NCBI GenBank assembly: GCA_951394405.1
Contig: OX596341.1
Span: 3,126,650 to 3,190,649 of the forward strand
Direction of reading: 5' to 3'
Length of the DNA stretch: 64,000 nt
DNA from: Coprinellus micaceus
Taxonomy: Eukaryota; Basidiomycota; Agaricomycetes; Agaricales; Psathyrellaceae
This document shows positions 21,861-32,975 of this stretch, one piece after another. A program made the position numbers and the translations under genes. Below the pieces are notes generated by a model, which made no database searches, had not been told where the DNA came from, and saw only the letters and a list, made by a program, of their open reading frames with translations. Numbering within the stretch: the stretch's first letter is position 1; every line of letters begins with the position of its first letter.

Positions 21861-23498
21861 CTCTATACTACATCCTCTGTATGGAGATATCTCTCACCTC
21901 GTATTAATACCACGGGCCCATCGATCACGGCTCCTAGTTGGACGACGATTTGGATCACGGGAAGCGGGACGGGTGCAAGAACCGGAGCCATAAGAAGTGA
22001 AAAGAAGGAGGGTATCAGAGCAATAGAGGTCGCTACCATACTGACGACGAGGGGGAGGTGGTACTCAGGATAATAAGGCAGACGAGGAGGATCCCAGCGT
22101 GAAGGTTCCAGCCAGGGTGCGAAATCGTTTGAGAGGTAGTTGGAAGGAATGTACCTCTCTCTTTCTCTCTGAGTGTGTGTTTGTCGATTCTACCAACCTG
22201 TCGAGTTTCAAAAACTTCGCCCTCTGCCTCCATTGCCGGTCTCAGATCCCGAGAATTCACTGCCTTTTGATGGGGTCTTCGTCGTCTCCGCTTTCGAACC
22301 GAGTTTGTCGCGGCCTCTCCCTTTGGATGGGACGTGGTCTAGGATCTCCGCTCCTCGTTGGCCTACCGTGACCCAATCTGCCTCGTTTTCCACCCGACGG
22401 TGCTCGTGTGGCTTCGCTCCCCGGACACTGTTTCACCGTCCACTTCTCCGTCTCCTCGAAGTGGACGGTCACCAAGGTGAAGCGCTCCTTGAAAGACCGC
22501 GCTTTCGATGGAAAGACTTGGACTAACATCCGGCCTCTTGAGACGGCTCGGGACTTACTCGAACGTGGAGGAAGTACTCCTCCGTTACATCTCGAGGATG
22601 AGGGACTAGACGATCCGCGGTTACTCCCGTCCCACGTACAGCGTCTCGATACGTGAGGACGCTATCGCTGGGTCTCGCCTCACGAATGCGTTCCCCAGTC
22701 CCCACGAAGGAGGTGAAACCGGGAAAACGGGGGACGAACTCCGCAGGGCGAGGCAGGGAGCTGCCTCGCTCGGGCTCCGCGCTCTGGGGACACGTCGTTG
22801 AGGCATGAGCGAATTGGTGACCTAAGCGAAGCGCCGTGGAAGCTCGAACATGCTGAGACTCAGCGAGGATAGCGTCCTCGGAGCCTCTTCGCCCCCCGAT
22901 GGAGGAGGTTCGACGCACCGGTAAGCTTAGACTCGATACGCGAACCAGTGTATGAGGAACGAGATGAAGGAGGAACTTAGAAGCGGATAGCGAGAGGGAG
23001 GAACGGAGAGCGGAGAACAACATAGGTGGACGAGGAGACGCGGATAAGAGAAATCGAAGCTGAAATCTTGGAGACGAAGACAGCCACAAGGCTTGCTGAA
23101 TGGGCTCAAGGTACGATGCTCGTCAAAGACGTTCAACGAAGAAACGCTCAAGGAACAGAATGGAACGACCGAGACTATCGATAAAATGAATTATGACGAA
23201 AGACAGACGATAGCTAGACGAAGTGGTGAACCCGAGAACGCAAACAGGTACGAGGTTGAAATCGAAGGGGAGAACGAAGTAAACCAAAGGCGTGGGGTAA
23301 GTTGAATGACGAAGTATGGGGAACGCCTAAAGAGGAACACGGGGGGTCAAAAAGGTGTAGGAAGAGCAGACGCGAGGCGGCCTGGAAATAGAAGGACAGC
23401 GTTCAGCGGCGGGGTAAATCTAAAGGGACAACCGTCAGATTGAAGACATCATCGTGAAGATGGAAAATGGGCGTACCGTCGCAGCAAGAGTCATCCGA

Positions 23499-24332
23499 CT
23501 ATGTCATGCCTACCGCCGGGATGATTCTAGAGGGAAGGCCATTGGGATCAGCCAGAAGGAGGGAGTTTGAGAGTGGTCCTTGAGCCGACGTACCGTCGAT
23601 GGAAGAGTCGGACGAGTCGTCGACGAAGTCTTCGGTCGCATCTTCTGCGTCCGCGTCCATGGTGCCCTTCTTCCCCTTGCCCTTGGCCTCCTTCCCTCCC
23701 TTCCCGTATTTCCCCTTCCCCTTCCGTTCCTTCCCGTCGCCCTTGCCCTCCTCCTTGCCCTCCTTATCCTTATCCTTATCCTTATCCTTCCCCTCCCCGT
23801 CCTTCCCCTTCTTGTGCTCCTCGCCCCTAGTCTTCTGAACCTCGGCCTTCTGAACCTCAAACTCCTTACTCTTCCCCGACGCTTCCTCCACATCCGTCGC
23901 CTCCGAATCACTCCCCGACTCCTTATCAGCCTCCGACTTCGTCACGTCCTTCACACTCTCCGAGGTACTCTTCTTGCACCCCTTCCCCTTCTTCCCGTTG
24001 CCTTTCCCCCTTTTCCCGCCCTTACCCCCTTCATAGTACGGGCACTCCTCCGTCGAAGTCGTCTCCGCTTCATAGTCCTCGGAATTTAAGCTGTGTTCAG
24101 CGTTATAAGTTGACGCAGCGTTGTGCTGGGTGTGGGCGTAGTCGTAGCTCTGCGAGTCGCCGTAGACGAGCTTTTCCTTCTCGATTACGTCTTCTTTAGG
24201 CTCGTAGGATCCTTTGTGGCCGTAGGTGGGGGTGGTAGTTACGGAGGGTTCACGAGCGTGAATGCCACTGGGAGCGGCGATGACCGCGGGGAGAGCGATG
24301 GCGAGAAGAGCGAAGACACCGGTGAAATGCAT
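23499..24332 (-). CDS. Secreted Lys/Gly/Glu-rich protein, two-cysteine family member 3
   Basis: 277 residues, single exon. The signal peptide MHFTGVFALLAIALPAVIA differs by two residues from the 20121 paralog. The mature part keeps KGSYEPKEDVIEKEKLVYGD, the EECPY...GKGC pair and the C-terminal TSAQGPLSNS segment. It lacks the DNKD repeat array and instead has KGKDGEGKDKDKDKD and GKGK runs. No enzymatic domain; probably a disordered secreted polycation. The long open frame on the opposite strand (23580-24089) is a composition shadow of the Lys/Gly codons. Confidence 0.82.
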   Translation of the reverse strand: MHFTGVFALLAIALPAVIAAPSGIHAREPSVTTTPTYGHKGSYEPKEDVIEKEKLVYGDSQSYDYAHTQHNAASTYNAEHSLNSEDYEAETTSTEECPYYEGGKGGKRGKGNGKKGKGCKKSTSESVKDVTKSEADKESGSDSEATDVEEASGKSKEFEVQKAEVQKTRGEEHKKGKDGEGKDKDKDKDKEGKEEGKGDGKERKGKGKYGKGGKEAKGKGKKGTMDADAEDATEDFVDDSSDSSIDGTSAQGPLSNSLLLADPNGLPSRIIPAVGMT

Positions 24333-24798
24333 GCTTGCTGCGGATATAGGAAGAATGAGAGGGGTTATCGAAATTTGTTCGATGAGCGGAAAAAGCTGGG
24401 ATAGCGACGATAGGAAGAGAAGTCCCTGTCCCGCCGCACTCTATATCCCCAGCTCATGGTGGTTGTCAGCCATCTGCATCGTCGAGGTTAACGGCCAGAC
24501 TAGACGAAGGGTCACATCTGAACTGACCCTCGTCCACCAGCTCTGGCTAGGTGCCAGATTAGACTGAGGCGGCGAGCAGTCCGCCTTCGAAGTCTCAATC
24601 CCGGGATTAGACGCCCACCAGCAGTTGTCGCAATCGAGGTTGGTCGTCAAGCGTAGTTTGCAGCATTAGATGTCCAGAAGCCATCCTGAATGCAGTGAGA
24701 TTAGAAGTTGAAGTTCAGAACCAGACTTTCAGAGGGGGAACATAGACGGGCCAGCCTTGGTGGTGGCTGCAGAACAACCATACAACCGCACCGAGCGG

Positions 24799-24846
24799 GC
24801 AAATCCGCCGGGTCGGCATTTGCCGGATTGGTCACACGCCCCTATC
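24799..24846 (-). repeat. Dispersed stem-loop element, minus-strand copy 2
   Basis: On the minus strand it reads ATAGGGGC, a spacer, then CCGGCAAATGCCGACCCG. It is the unit-B counterpart of the element at 21546-21602. Confidence 0.45.
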
Positions 24847-25056
24847 CGAGCCAAGCGCTATGCCCGGGAAATCAGCTCGAAGCTCCGTCTGAACGTTTCT
24901 TATCGCGATTAAAGCGGGAGAAGGAACAGAGGTTGATGAAGTGAGGTACCAAGGCACTCCTTAGTCCCGATGACCAGCCAGGGTATCGCCGCGAGGCGTT
25001 TAAGTGTTAGATCAAGTCGAGGTGGGGATCAACCAAGATCCACCCTCCAAACAGCT

Positions 25057-25379
25057 ATGATATTGAAACTCGCTACAGCCATAGCGCTCATCGTGGCCCT
25101 TCCACAGGTCACCCTTGCCGCTCAGCCCGTCTACGCTCAGTGTGGTGTAGGCAGACATTCCCTCCCAAACCTGTTGCAAAATCTCTGACTGTCGCGTTTG
25201 AATAGGGGAAACTATGGACGGGCGATACCAATTGTGTTGAGGGTGCGCAGTGCAATGTAATCAGCGAATGTGCGTCACATTCTTCACGATATAATGGTAC
25301 CTGAAGCGTACATCTACTGACCAACATCCTACCCACAGATTACTCTCAGTGCCATGTTACGAGTTGGGGGCCTCCATAG
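25057..25379 (+). CDS. CBM1-only small secreted peptide (fungal cellulose-binding module)
   Basis: Three exons: 25057-25146, 25206-25269, 25339-25379 (TAG), 64 residues. The signal peptide starts MILKLATAIALIVALPQV. The rest is a single family-1 carbohydrate-binding module (QCGG, W, TNC, QCNV, EYYSQC) with the four conserved cysteines and the aromatic residues of the flat binding face. There is no catalytic domain. CBM1 binds cellulose or chitin surfaces, and stand-alone CBM1 peptides occur as secreted effectors or elicitors in fungi. The gene lies directly after duplication unit B. The start is chosen because it gives the signal peptide; an upstream in-frame ATG (24970) would bury it. Confidence 0.85.
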
Positions 25380-25784
25380 AGTCGCGTCGACCGTTATCGA
25401 GTCTGCTGGAAGCGAGGCCGGCCTAAGTATAGACGAGTCAATCGTGCGGGAAAGCCAGCCGGGTGTGAGTATCAGCGTAGAAATCTTGTACATCAGCACC
25501 ATATTTGAATTATCTTCAAGGTCCGAGGAGCGAGAGGGCATTGGAATTGAGAGCATCGGAGACAGCTAAAACCCCAAAACACCACGGTTCGATTCGTCAG
25601 ATCATCTACTCGCCAATTTAGGAAGGTATGACTGGCTGACTCGCCCCGAGCTACCCGGCCGTGCTATCGCTGTGGAAACCCATTGTCCTCGGCCATTGTC
25701 TCCCCGCAATGACGATCACGTGCAATTGATAGCTGAACTTGAACAATGAGATCACGGATCGTCAGTTGAACTGCACGTCGCCTC
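25380..25784. other. Intergenic
   Basis: No gene or repeat seen; spacer between two co-oriented genes. Confidence 0.45.
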
Positions 25785-27901
25785 TTGAACCCATTCCACT
25801 ACCTTCTTCTCCTGCTCCCCTGTAGTCTCACCTCTCCAATGGAAATTGGAATGAGCGAAACGCTTCTCGATCTTATAGACCAGATCGCATTCAAACGCAC
25901 AGCCGTATGGACGCGAAGTGGCACGCTCGGATTCCCCGACATCAAGGAAGAAGAAATGACCGCCTCCTACAAGCCCCTCATCCTACCCGGAATACTCGGC
26001 CGTCCAGTCAGAAGCACGCACACCTACCCAGCACGGATTGTCCCTGGCGTCCCCGATACAGCGAAAGAACACGCTGGGTTGGCTCTGTGTAACGCCATCG
26101 TTCGCGCGGAAGACCGGGACGTGGCGATGATGAAGATTGTCGGAGCCTTCGGAAACAGGGTTTGTGGAGGAGGAAAGCTTGATTCGACGGCTCTGGCTGA
26201 GATTATCGCGGAGACGTATGAGCACCTGATGCAGAAAGAGGACCTCAGCAAACGGGAAGAGCACGCGGATGGTCTGCATCTTATCACGCATCACTTCAGG
26301 ACAATGGTCGCTTCGGCTTACAAAGAGCTGGTACTAGATGAATGGGAGGTGAGAAAGTCACATTCTGTTACATTTGAACATCGCAGTAACGATACAAATA
26401 GGCTATACTCAATAAACCGGCCTCCCTCACTAGTCTCATCAACACATCTTCCTTCTACGGGTACCTCCACTCATGTGGCATGGTTCGCAGCTGGGAATTC
26501 CTCGAAACGCTGGATGTCATTCTGGACGAATACACCTCCGGATCGCTCGACCTCCTCATGGTGGCCGTCATCTACCTGATGTCTCGAGCAACGCTGAATC
26601 TGCACGCGAGGCGTGTCATCCCGAGGAAGTATTGGAACACAGTGCTGGGCCAGCTCAATGATATCGAGGGTAGGCACCAGAAGGGTCGACGGGTGGTAGG
26701 CGATAGGATGGACGAGGACGTTGTGGAGATGCTCTGCGGAAATCCTCCCAGTACTTCAACGCATGAGGCACCTCTTCCGCAAGCGAAGTTCGGTGCGCCA
26801 CTTAGTGTACTAGCCGAAGCGCATCGAGCTGCAGAGGCGGAGTGGGACGGGTTCCGACGTCTAGAATGCCGGAAGACATCCAGCAGCGCGACTGCGATAG
26901 GGAGACCCCCTGATCCGACCGCCTCCCACCCAACCGGCGATCTCCACAGCAAATCCCACTCCCGCTCGGGGTCGGATAGTGACATGACGGTCGTCGAAGG
27001 TCAATCGAAGAACGGCACAACGGACCTCAGCTCAAAAGGCCGTTCAACCATGATGATCCCGGAAAACTTCGACTCCGACATGCCTGAACCCATCGACCCC
27101 AACGATCCCAACGAAGTCTACGTCGCCGCAATCGACACCCTGCGCGACTTCATATCCGAGTTTCTCGACGCCGACACCGCAGCTTGTATATTCAGAGCCC
27201 CTTGGTGGCGCACAGGGTTCGTCGAGTTTTGTCTCGATCCTCCGAGCCTGAGGTCCAATAAAGCGAAATATATGATCAAGTTGTGCGAGAGGATTAAGAA
27301 ATGGGCGAATGTGAAGGGGGTTGAGACGGAGATGAGTTGGGGGATTATTTTGGAGGAGCTTGGGGACGGGTATTGGAATTTCGAGCAGGATGATGAGCAG
27401 GAGAAGAATGGATGGCGTAGAGAGGTCGGGGCAAAGAGGGATGGTTTGGCAGTTGGAGGTGGACGTAAACACCCTCCCACTATCAAGGAAGAAGGCGACG
27501 ATAAATGGCTGGTTATTCCGGTTGGACGCATTTGGGCAGAGTCCACTTCACCAACGCCGGCACACGAAATCGGAGAATCTCTAATTCGCGAGAGAAGGGG
27601 CGTTAACGTGACCAAAGGCCCCTTGCGGGTCGACACCACCCTTAAGGAGGAGAAACACCGACAGACGCCACACATCGGGCCGACCATCCAATTCATCGAT
27701 CCACGCATTGCCGGAAATAGATTCGAGCGTGAACTCTTGAAGACTCACCAAGTTATCTGGAGACTCAATCCCGTTGACAACTTCTTTCACCCCTACGGTG
27801 TGAAGCGGGCAGAGATGGGAGGCGTGGAGGGGAGGACGGCGGAGGAATGGGCTGCGTTGTGTGATGAGACCGTAATCGATCCGTTGACTTGTGTAGGGTA
27901 A
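25785..27901 (+). CDS. Hypothetical 687-aa protein
   Basis: Two exons, 25785-26348 and 26402-27901, joined in phase 0 (GTGAGA donor, AATAG acceptor). I do not recognise a domain. The first ~330 residues look globular and helical (HAGLALCNAIVRAEDRDVAM, YLMSRATLNLHARRVIP). A Ser/Thr/Pro linker follows around residues 330-400. A second globular part is rich in Trp and charged residues (APWWRTGFVEFCLDPPSLRS). The most upstream ATG gives a hydrophobic MNPFHYLLLLLPCSL leader; the ATG at 25839 would give a cytosolic protein, and I cannot choose. Codon use looks normal for the window. The reading is open and well spliced, so the gene is probably real. Confidence 0.65.
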
Positions 27902-29486
27902 GACGTCGCCTTTTGGGATGCGGTAGTATTCCCGCACGGAGTGCGCCTGAACATCCAAATACATACCGTGTTAAGAGTTCGACTGGCTGGAGGGTATCGT
28001 ATCTCGTCAGTCAAATAGGCCAACCTAGACAATGCGAATAGATCTGTGGGTGCCTTCGTTGCACCGATTTGAATTCCCTCGTGCTGGAGGTTTCCCGGAG
28101 ACTATCTGTTGACATCCAAACCCGTTCCTTGGCCGCGGAAGGGAACGAATAGCATGGGTCTAGGTGTATACCTCGCAATAGCCTCTAGGTGGAGCACATG
28201 CACATTGAACACTTGCCCCTACATATCTCGGTGGTCTCAAACTCGTTGGCTGTCGGCCTTCAGTTTACCCTCCTCCTCCAAAGTGTGGCTTCACATAATG
28301 TGACGTTTGACAGCGGGGTGGTGGTTAGGTGCGTAACGGCGTCAGTGTATATATTTAAGCGCCCTTCACTTCAAGCTCCGCCCGAATTACTCAGGGGCGT
28401 TCCTGATGACGTAGCACTTCTTCCTCATTCCCGCCATCTCCTAGCCAGCGCTTCCTCCTATTTCCTGGAGAAGTCGCTCAGTTTCTGCGCTCTGCCCTAC
28501 TCACATCCGGAATACCCGAACCCAACCTCGGAACTGGGCGCACCTAGACGATGGTCTACTGGGTCAAGTCAGTAGGCGATGTGCTATTGGAGTGACGGAT
28601 CCCGCTCGAGGGTACAATGCGCTCGACGTTGACTCGCCTTGGATGGAATGCTGGAGGAGCCCATTGAGCCTCGCGAAGTTCACTGCGACAAGAGGACGTA
28701 GGAGGGATACGGTGGATACGGTAGTAGTGGCCGGGAGGTTCCGCCGGGCTTGGTCTTCTGCAATCTGTGCCAACCTGTGAGTTTCGATTCGTTTTACCTC
28801 GCCGGTCACTAGAGCTCATGGATATCTGTTCTGAACCATACTTTCTACGTGCAAGACCGCGTTTACCACAAGCAATTCCGGCGTCTTCTTGACATGAGCC
28901 CTGGCTTCAACGTAATCCAAGATTTCGACATCGTTCCTTGTCACTAGAAGTCTTCTCGAATTGCCAGTCGGGAATATTTGGCCCGCACGCCTTACCGCCG
29001 CCCCTCTCCATTAGGTTGCCACGCGCTCATGCGGGAGGCGGAGAAGCTCGATCCAGTGAGCGACGCGGAGGACCAACAGCCGTATCCACAAGAAGACGGA
29101 GTGTCAAAGGCCGGACGGCGGGAATGTTGTGCTTGGAGCCGCGACCAGAACCCACCCCGTGAGTATCTATCGAGCCATACCTCTCTGGATGTCGAGCTAA
29201 TTCAGACATAGATGGTTCGGCTGCCTCGAATAGAAACAAGCGGTACCATTCCCGATGTGCGTACTTCTCATGGTTATTGAATCTATTCAAGCTTCTGACC
29301 TGTCTCGACTTAGTATATGGTGGCCCATCAGGAAGGCCACAAGAGTTCTCGCTCCCAAGTCCACTCCGATCGTCCGGCTGACCACGGTCCCCGCCCACCC
29401 CAAATCGATCCGCCCGCCCTGGCTGAGGGAGGCTGACGATCAGTCCGAGCCCAGGCACCTCAGGACGGGGCAGCCACCTCAACTCC
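27902..29486. other. Intergenic, no gene supported
   Basis: Several 60-150 codon open frames on both strands, none with domain, signal peptide or splice support. The right end is the promoter of gene 29609. Confidence 0.4.
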
Positions 29487-29493
29487 GTATATA
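29487..29493 (+). promoter_or_regulatory. TATA box of gene 29609-30811
   Basis: TATATAA, 116 bp before the ATG, followed by a CT-rich leader ending in a C/T tract. Confidence 0.6.
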
Positions 29494-29608
29494 ACCGCCC
29501 GGAAGTCGTCTCTATCCTTCACCGTCAGCTCAGTTTCAGCTTCCAACTTCCCTTCGGTTTCACTCTACTCTTTGCTTTCTTCTCTCTATCTACAGTACGA
29601 ATCGCATT

Positions 29609-30811
29609 ATGCAGCTCACGGGTATCTTCGCTCTGCTCGCCATCGCCCTCCCCGCCGCCTTGGCCCACCCCGCCATTCTCCGCCGTGACGATGCCCCCAC
29701 CGACTCCTCCTCCACCTCATCGTCCGGTCCCGAACACCCGGAGATGGAGCACCACGACTTCCACCCCGGTTCTATCTCTGGACACGGCAAGGCCTACGAC
29801 CACACATACTCCTCCCACAAGCTCGACTCCACCTGGGCCGGGTCGGAGGGGAAGAAGTACGAGCAGTCCCAGGCCGCGTACAAGTCCGTGAACAAGTGCG
29901 AAGGGCATACCGGGCAGGGCGAGAAGTGCGATACCTGGAACGCCAACGAGGCGAGTGGGGAGGCGCATGCCGAGAGCCAGAGCGTTGCGGGCGAGGTGCA
30001 TGAGAGTACACAGAAGGATGACGTCGATTGGGAGGTCAAAGCGTTCGAGAAGGAGAAGGAGAAGAAGGAGGACGAGAAAAAGGAAGACGAGAAAAAGGAG
30101 AACGAGAAAAAGGAGAACGAGAAGGAGGATGAGAAGAAGGACGGCGTGAAGAAGGAGGATGAGAAGAAGGAGGATAAGAAGAAGGAGGGTGAGCGGAAGA
30201 CCTGGACCTTTTGGAGCCGCCAGGAGGATGGTATCACTGAGGTCGTCTCGGACACCGAAGGTTAGCCCTGTCCCAGTTCGTCGTATTGGTTCATACTCTG
30301 ACGAATATTATTCTCCCCTTCTCGATCCCATCTCCACCGCTCCCCATCCCGGACGCTAACACAGGTCCCTTCACCGAGGGCGATGATACCCCGGACGCCG
30401 ACGTGTCCACGGACGACTCTGGTGACCTCTCCCGCCGTGGCGATTGGGGCGGTAGCGGTATGACCTTTGGAGGTATGAGCAAGTCTTTCGGGACGAGCAA
30501 GTCTGCTGGTATCAACAAGTCTGGAGACGTGAGCAAGTCTAGCGGGATAAACAGCTCTGGCGACGTGAGCAAGGCTAGCACCGACTCTACCTCCGACGTT
30601 TCTTCGATTTTCCAGGGCTTCGATACTTCTTCTCTCCTTGAGGGTGGCCTTGTGGATGACGGTGATAGTAAGTCCCCCATTCCCTCCGCTTGATCGAGTT
30701 GGAATGCATGTTAATTGTGGCTCGAACTTCATAGCTGCCGCCGGTGTTCAGAGGACCGGCGAGTTCGGTCTGGGTGGTTCTGTTCTCAAGGGGTTTGGCC
30801 TCATGGGCTGA
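29609..30811 (+). CDS. Secreted Lys/Glu-repeat protein, two-cysteine family member 4
   Basis: Three exons: 29609-30260, 30365-30667, 30735-30811 (TGA), 343 residues. The signal peptide MQLTGIFALLAIALPAALA matches the minus-strand family members. A His/Tyr/Ser-rich section is followed by the NKCEGHTGQGEKC two-cysteine motif. Then come about 60 residues of KKEDEKK/KKENEKK repeats, predicted to form a charged helix. Exon 2 adds a Ser/Asp section with the repeats MSKSFGTSKSAGINKSGDVS, and exon 3 a hydrophobic Gly-rich C-terminus. Unlike the other members, it has two introns near the 3' end. No enzymatic domain; probably extracellular and disordered. Confidence 0.82.
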
Positions 30812-31484
30812 GCAATCATTTCCACCCACCCCTCCTTTCACGCCCCTTTCTTCGGCGGCTCCACTCCTCTTCGCTTTCTAGTTGTCCTACCTCCTTCCCG
30901 CGCCTTTCGCCTTCTCCCCATCCGTGTTGAACGCTCGTTCTCTATATACCCATCACTTCTTCACCCTTCATCCATTCGTTCGGTCACTTCCCTTGTTTTA
31001 GCTGTTGTCTGTTCTGATGGTCCGTGGCGTACTCCTTCGTTTATGTGCGCTTCGTTTTGCTTTCGAGTTTCTCTGTTACGCGGGGATGTATTGTATGAGG
31101 GGTCTGAGGATGAAGACCTGTAATGGGGAGGTTGCGGTGTTAAATATTAGGCTCAATATTAGGCTCGATTTGAACTTCCACCTTTCCCTTCGTTCGAACG
31201 TATCCTTCGTCTGAGGGCTCCCTCGTACGTGAGTGATCTGAAGCCGCTTCACCGATTCACACACTGATCGTCCGTCTAACTTGATAGTTCGCGGCGTTGA
31301 CATGGCCACCCTGCTAAACCTCCTCACCTCGAACTATCGTAGCTCGGGCTGAACCAGTTTCTCCCCTTGCTCATGCCTCTGATCTGGCCGGTCGACTGGG
31401 CCGGACTGGCGCTACGCAGCTGTCACGTCCTGAATACCCCTTGTCCTGGTCGACGTTGAGTTCCCCCTGTCTGTTTACACTTCT

Positions 31485-31490
31485 TATAAG
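31485..31490 (+). promoter_or_regulatory. TATA box of gene 31631-32975
   Basis: TATAAG in context TTCTTATAAGG, about 145 bp before the ATG. Confidence 0.5.
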
Positions 31491-31630
31491 GCTGGCTCGG
31501 GGCGCCAATGACTTTATCATCCTCTTCTCCGCCCCGTCCAACAGCTCCTCACTGACACTTTTCGCCAATCTACCCTTCACCCAGCCATAGGAACCTCTCG
31601 CTCGGCGATCTCATATCGTCAATCGGCAAC

Positions 31631-32975
31631 ATGAAGTTCCTCGGGATTCTCTCTACCCTGGCAGCCGTGCTCCCCGCTGTGCTCGCCCGTCCCGGGAGGC
31701 TTGTTGGACGTCAAGATGCCACTGCAACCGACGATGCTCCTACCTACAACACGGATAGCGGTACGTCGTTCCTCGTCTTCATCTCCGGCCTGTATCTGAC
31801 ACACTGTCCCCTCCTTCGCCGATCTCACACATCCTCGATTTCACACCTAACCTTCCATCATCGCTCTCTCGTCGATCCCCTACCTACCCACTGGCTCTTC
31901 ATCAGACATGCGTCTGCTCAACCTCGCCCTCGTTCTTGAGCATGTCATGCAAGGAATGTACGATCAGTCTTTCGCGAACTACACCGCCGAGGACTGGACC
32001 GCAGCTGGATACTCTCTCGCTACACGAGACCGGTACCTCCAGATGCAGGCGTACGAGAATACGCATGCCCAGATCTTGACGGATGTCGTCGTGAACGGTG
32101 GTGGGGACATCATCGGGGCTTGTTCGTACAAGTTGTGAGTGGATCTTCTCTTCACTAGCCTGGGATGAGACGCCGATGAGTTCTCTTAACTTTAAGTGCC
32201 TCGACGAATGTGGATGAGTTCGTCGCCGTTAGCGAGATCGTCGAGACCATGGCTGTCGATACCTACAATGGTATGCTGGAGTATATCGAGGATAAGGTTC
32301 GTTTCTACCCCGGTCTTTCCGATGGAGCCTGACTTTGGCGTACCTGCCTACAGGATACGCTTACCTTGATCTCCTCCATCATGAACACCAAGGCTCGCCA
32401 TGCCGCCTGGATCGGCTCGATTAGGGGAGTCAACCCATGGAGTACCGCATACGAGGTACGTGCTTCGCCCAAGATCCAACTGTCCCTCAGATAACAACTC
32501 AATGCTACGACGCATTTAGATCCCACTTTCCATCAACGGCTCCTTCAATATCGTCGGGACCCACATCATCCGCGGAACCTGCCCTAAAACCAACAGCCTC
32601 ATAACCATGCTCCCCATTGGCGTCTACGACTACGCCAACATCAACTTCGGCTCCACCCCTACTCCCGGGGGCTCCGTCTCCATGACCCTCCAATACCTTC
32701 CTTACGATCTCCCCGACGTCCTTGTCGCTACGTTCCTCACTGGAACCGATACCTACTACGCGCCTGTCGTCGAGTCCGTCTTGGGCGACGGGACTACGGG
32801 CTTGAGTGTGACGGTTCCTTGGGAGGTGGCTGGGATGGGCGCGGTGTATGTCATGCTTGTGGAGCCTGATGCAGATGGGAATGTGAGTGGGGATGTGAAT
32901 ACGGAGACTATCTATGCTGGTCCCGCGATGGCGATGTTCCCTTTCGATGCAGAGGGTCATAGCCTGTGGGCTTAG
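31631..32975 (+). CDS. Secreted ferritin-like (Rds1-type) protein, paralog A
   Basis: Five exons: 31631-31760, 31906-32134, 32197-32296, 32354-32455, 32520-32975 (TAG), 338 residues. The signal peptide starts MKFLGILSTLAAVLPAVLA; only about 20 residues of linker follow before the ferritin-like domain. That domain begins DMRLLNLALVLEHVMQ and contains YENTHAQIL and the Cys-Ser-Tyr-Lys end of helix 4. It fits the Rds1/Ferritin_2 (PF13668) family of fungal secreted stress-response proteins. The candidate metal ligands, Glu of LEH and Glu/His of ExxH, are present here. The C-terminal half is beta-rich and ends YAGPAMAMFPFDAEG. The intron phases (1, 2, 0, 0) are identical in paralogs B and C. Biochemical role unknown. 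Confidence 0.87.

Larger units (their letters stand above)
22430..25010. repeat. Segmental duplication, unit B
   Basis: Counterpart of 18540-21760, in direct orientation and about 3.2-3.9 kb downstream. It carries the paralogous gene 23499 with its own promoter and 3' flank. It is shorter than unit A, lacks the tRNA, and has a longer perfect stem GCGAGGCAG/CTGCCTCGC (22748-22769) where unit A keeps a shorter one. Confidence 0.85.

Noticed and set aside
23580..24089. 169-codon hydrophobic open frame on the plus strand
   Set aside because: Antisense of the Lys/Gly/Glu-rich gene 23499; no start context or domain.
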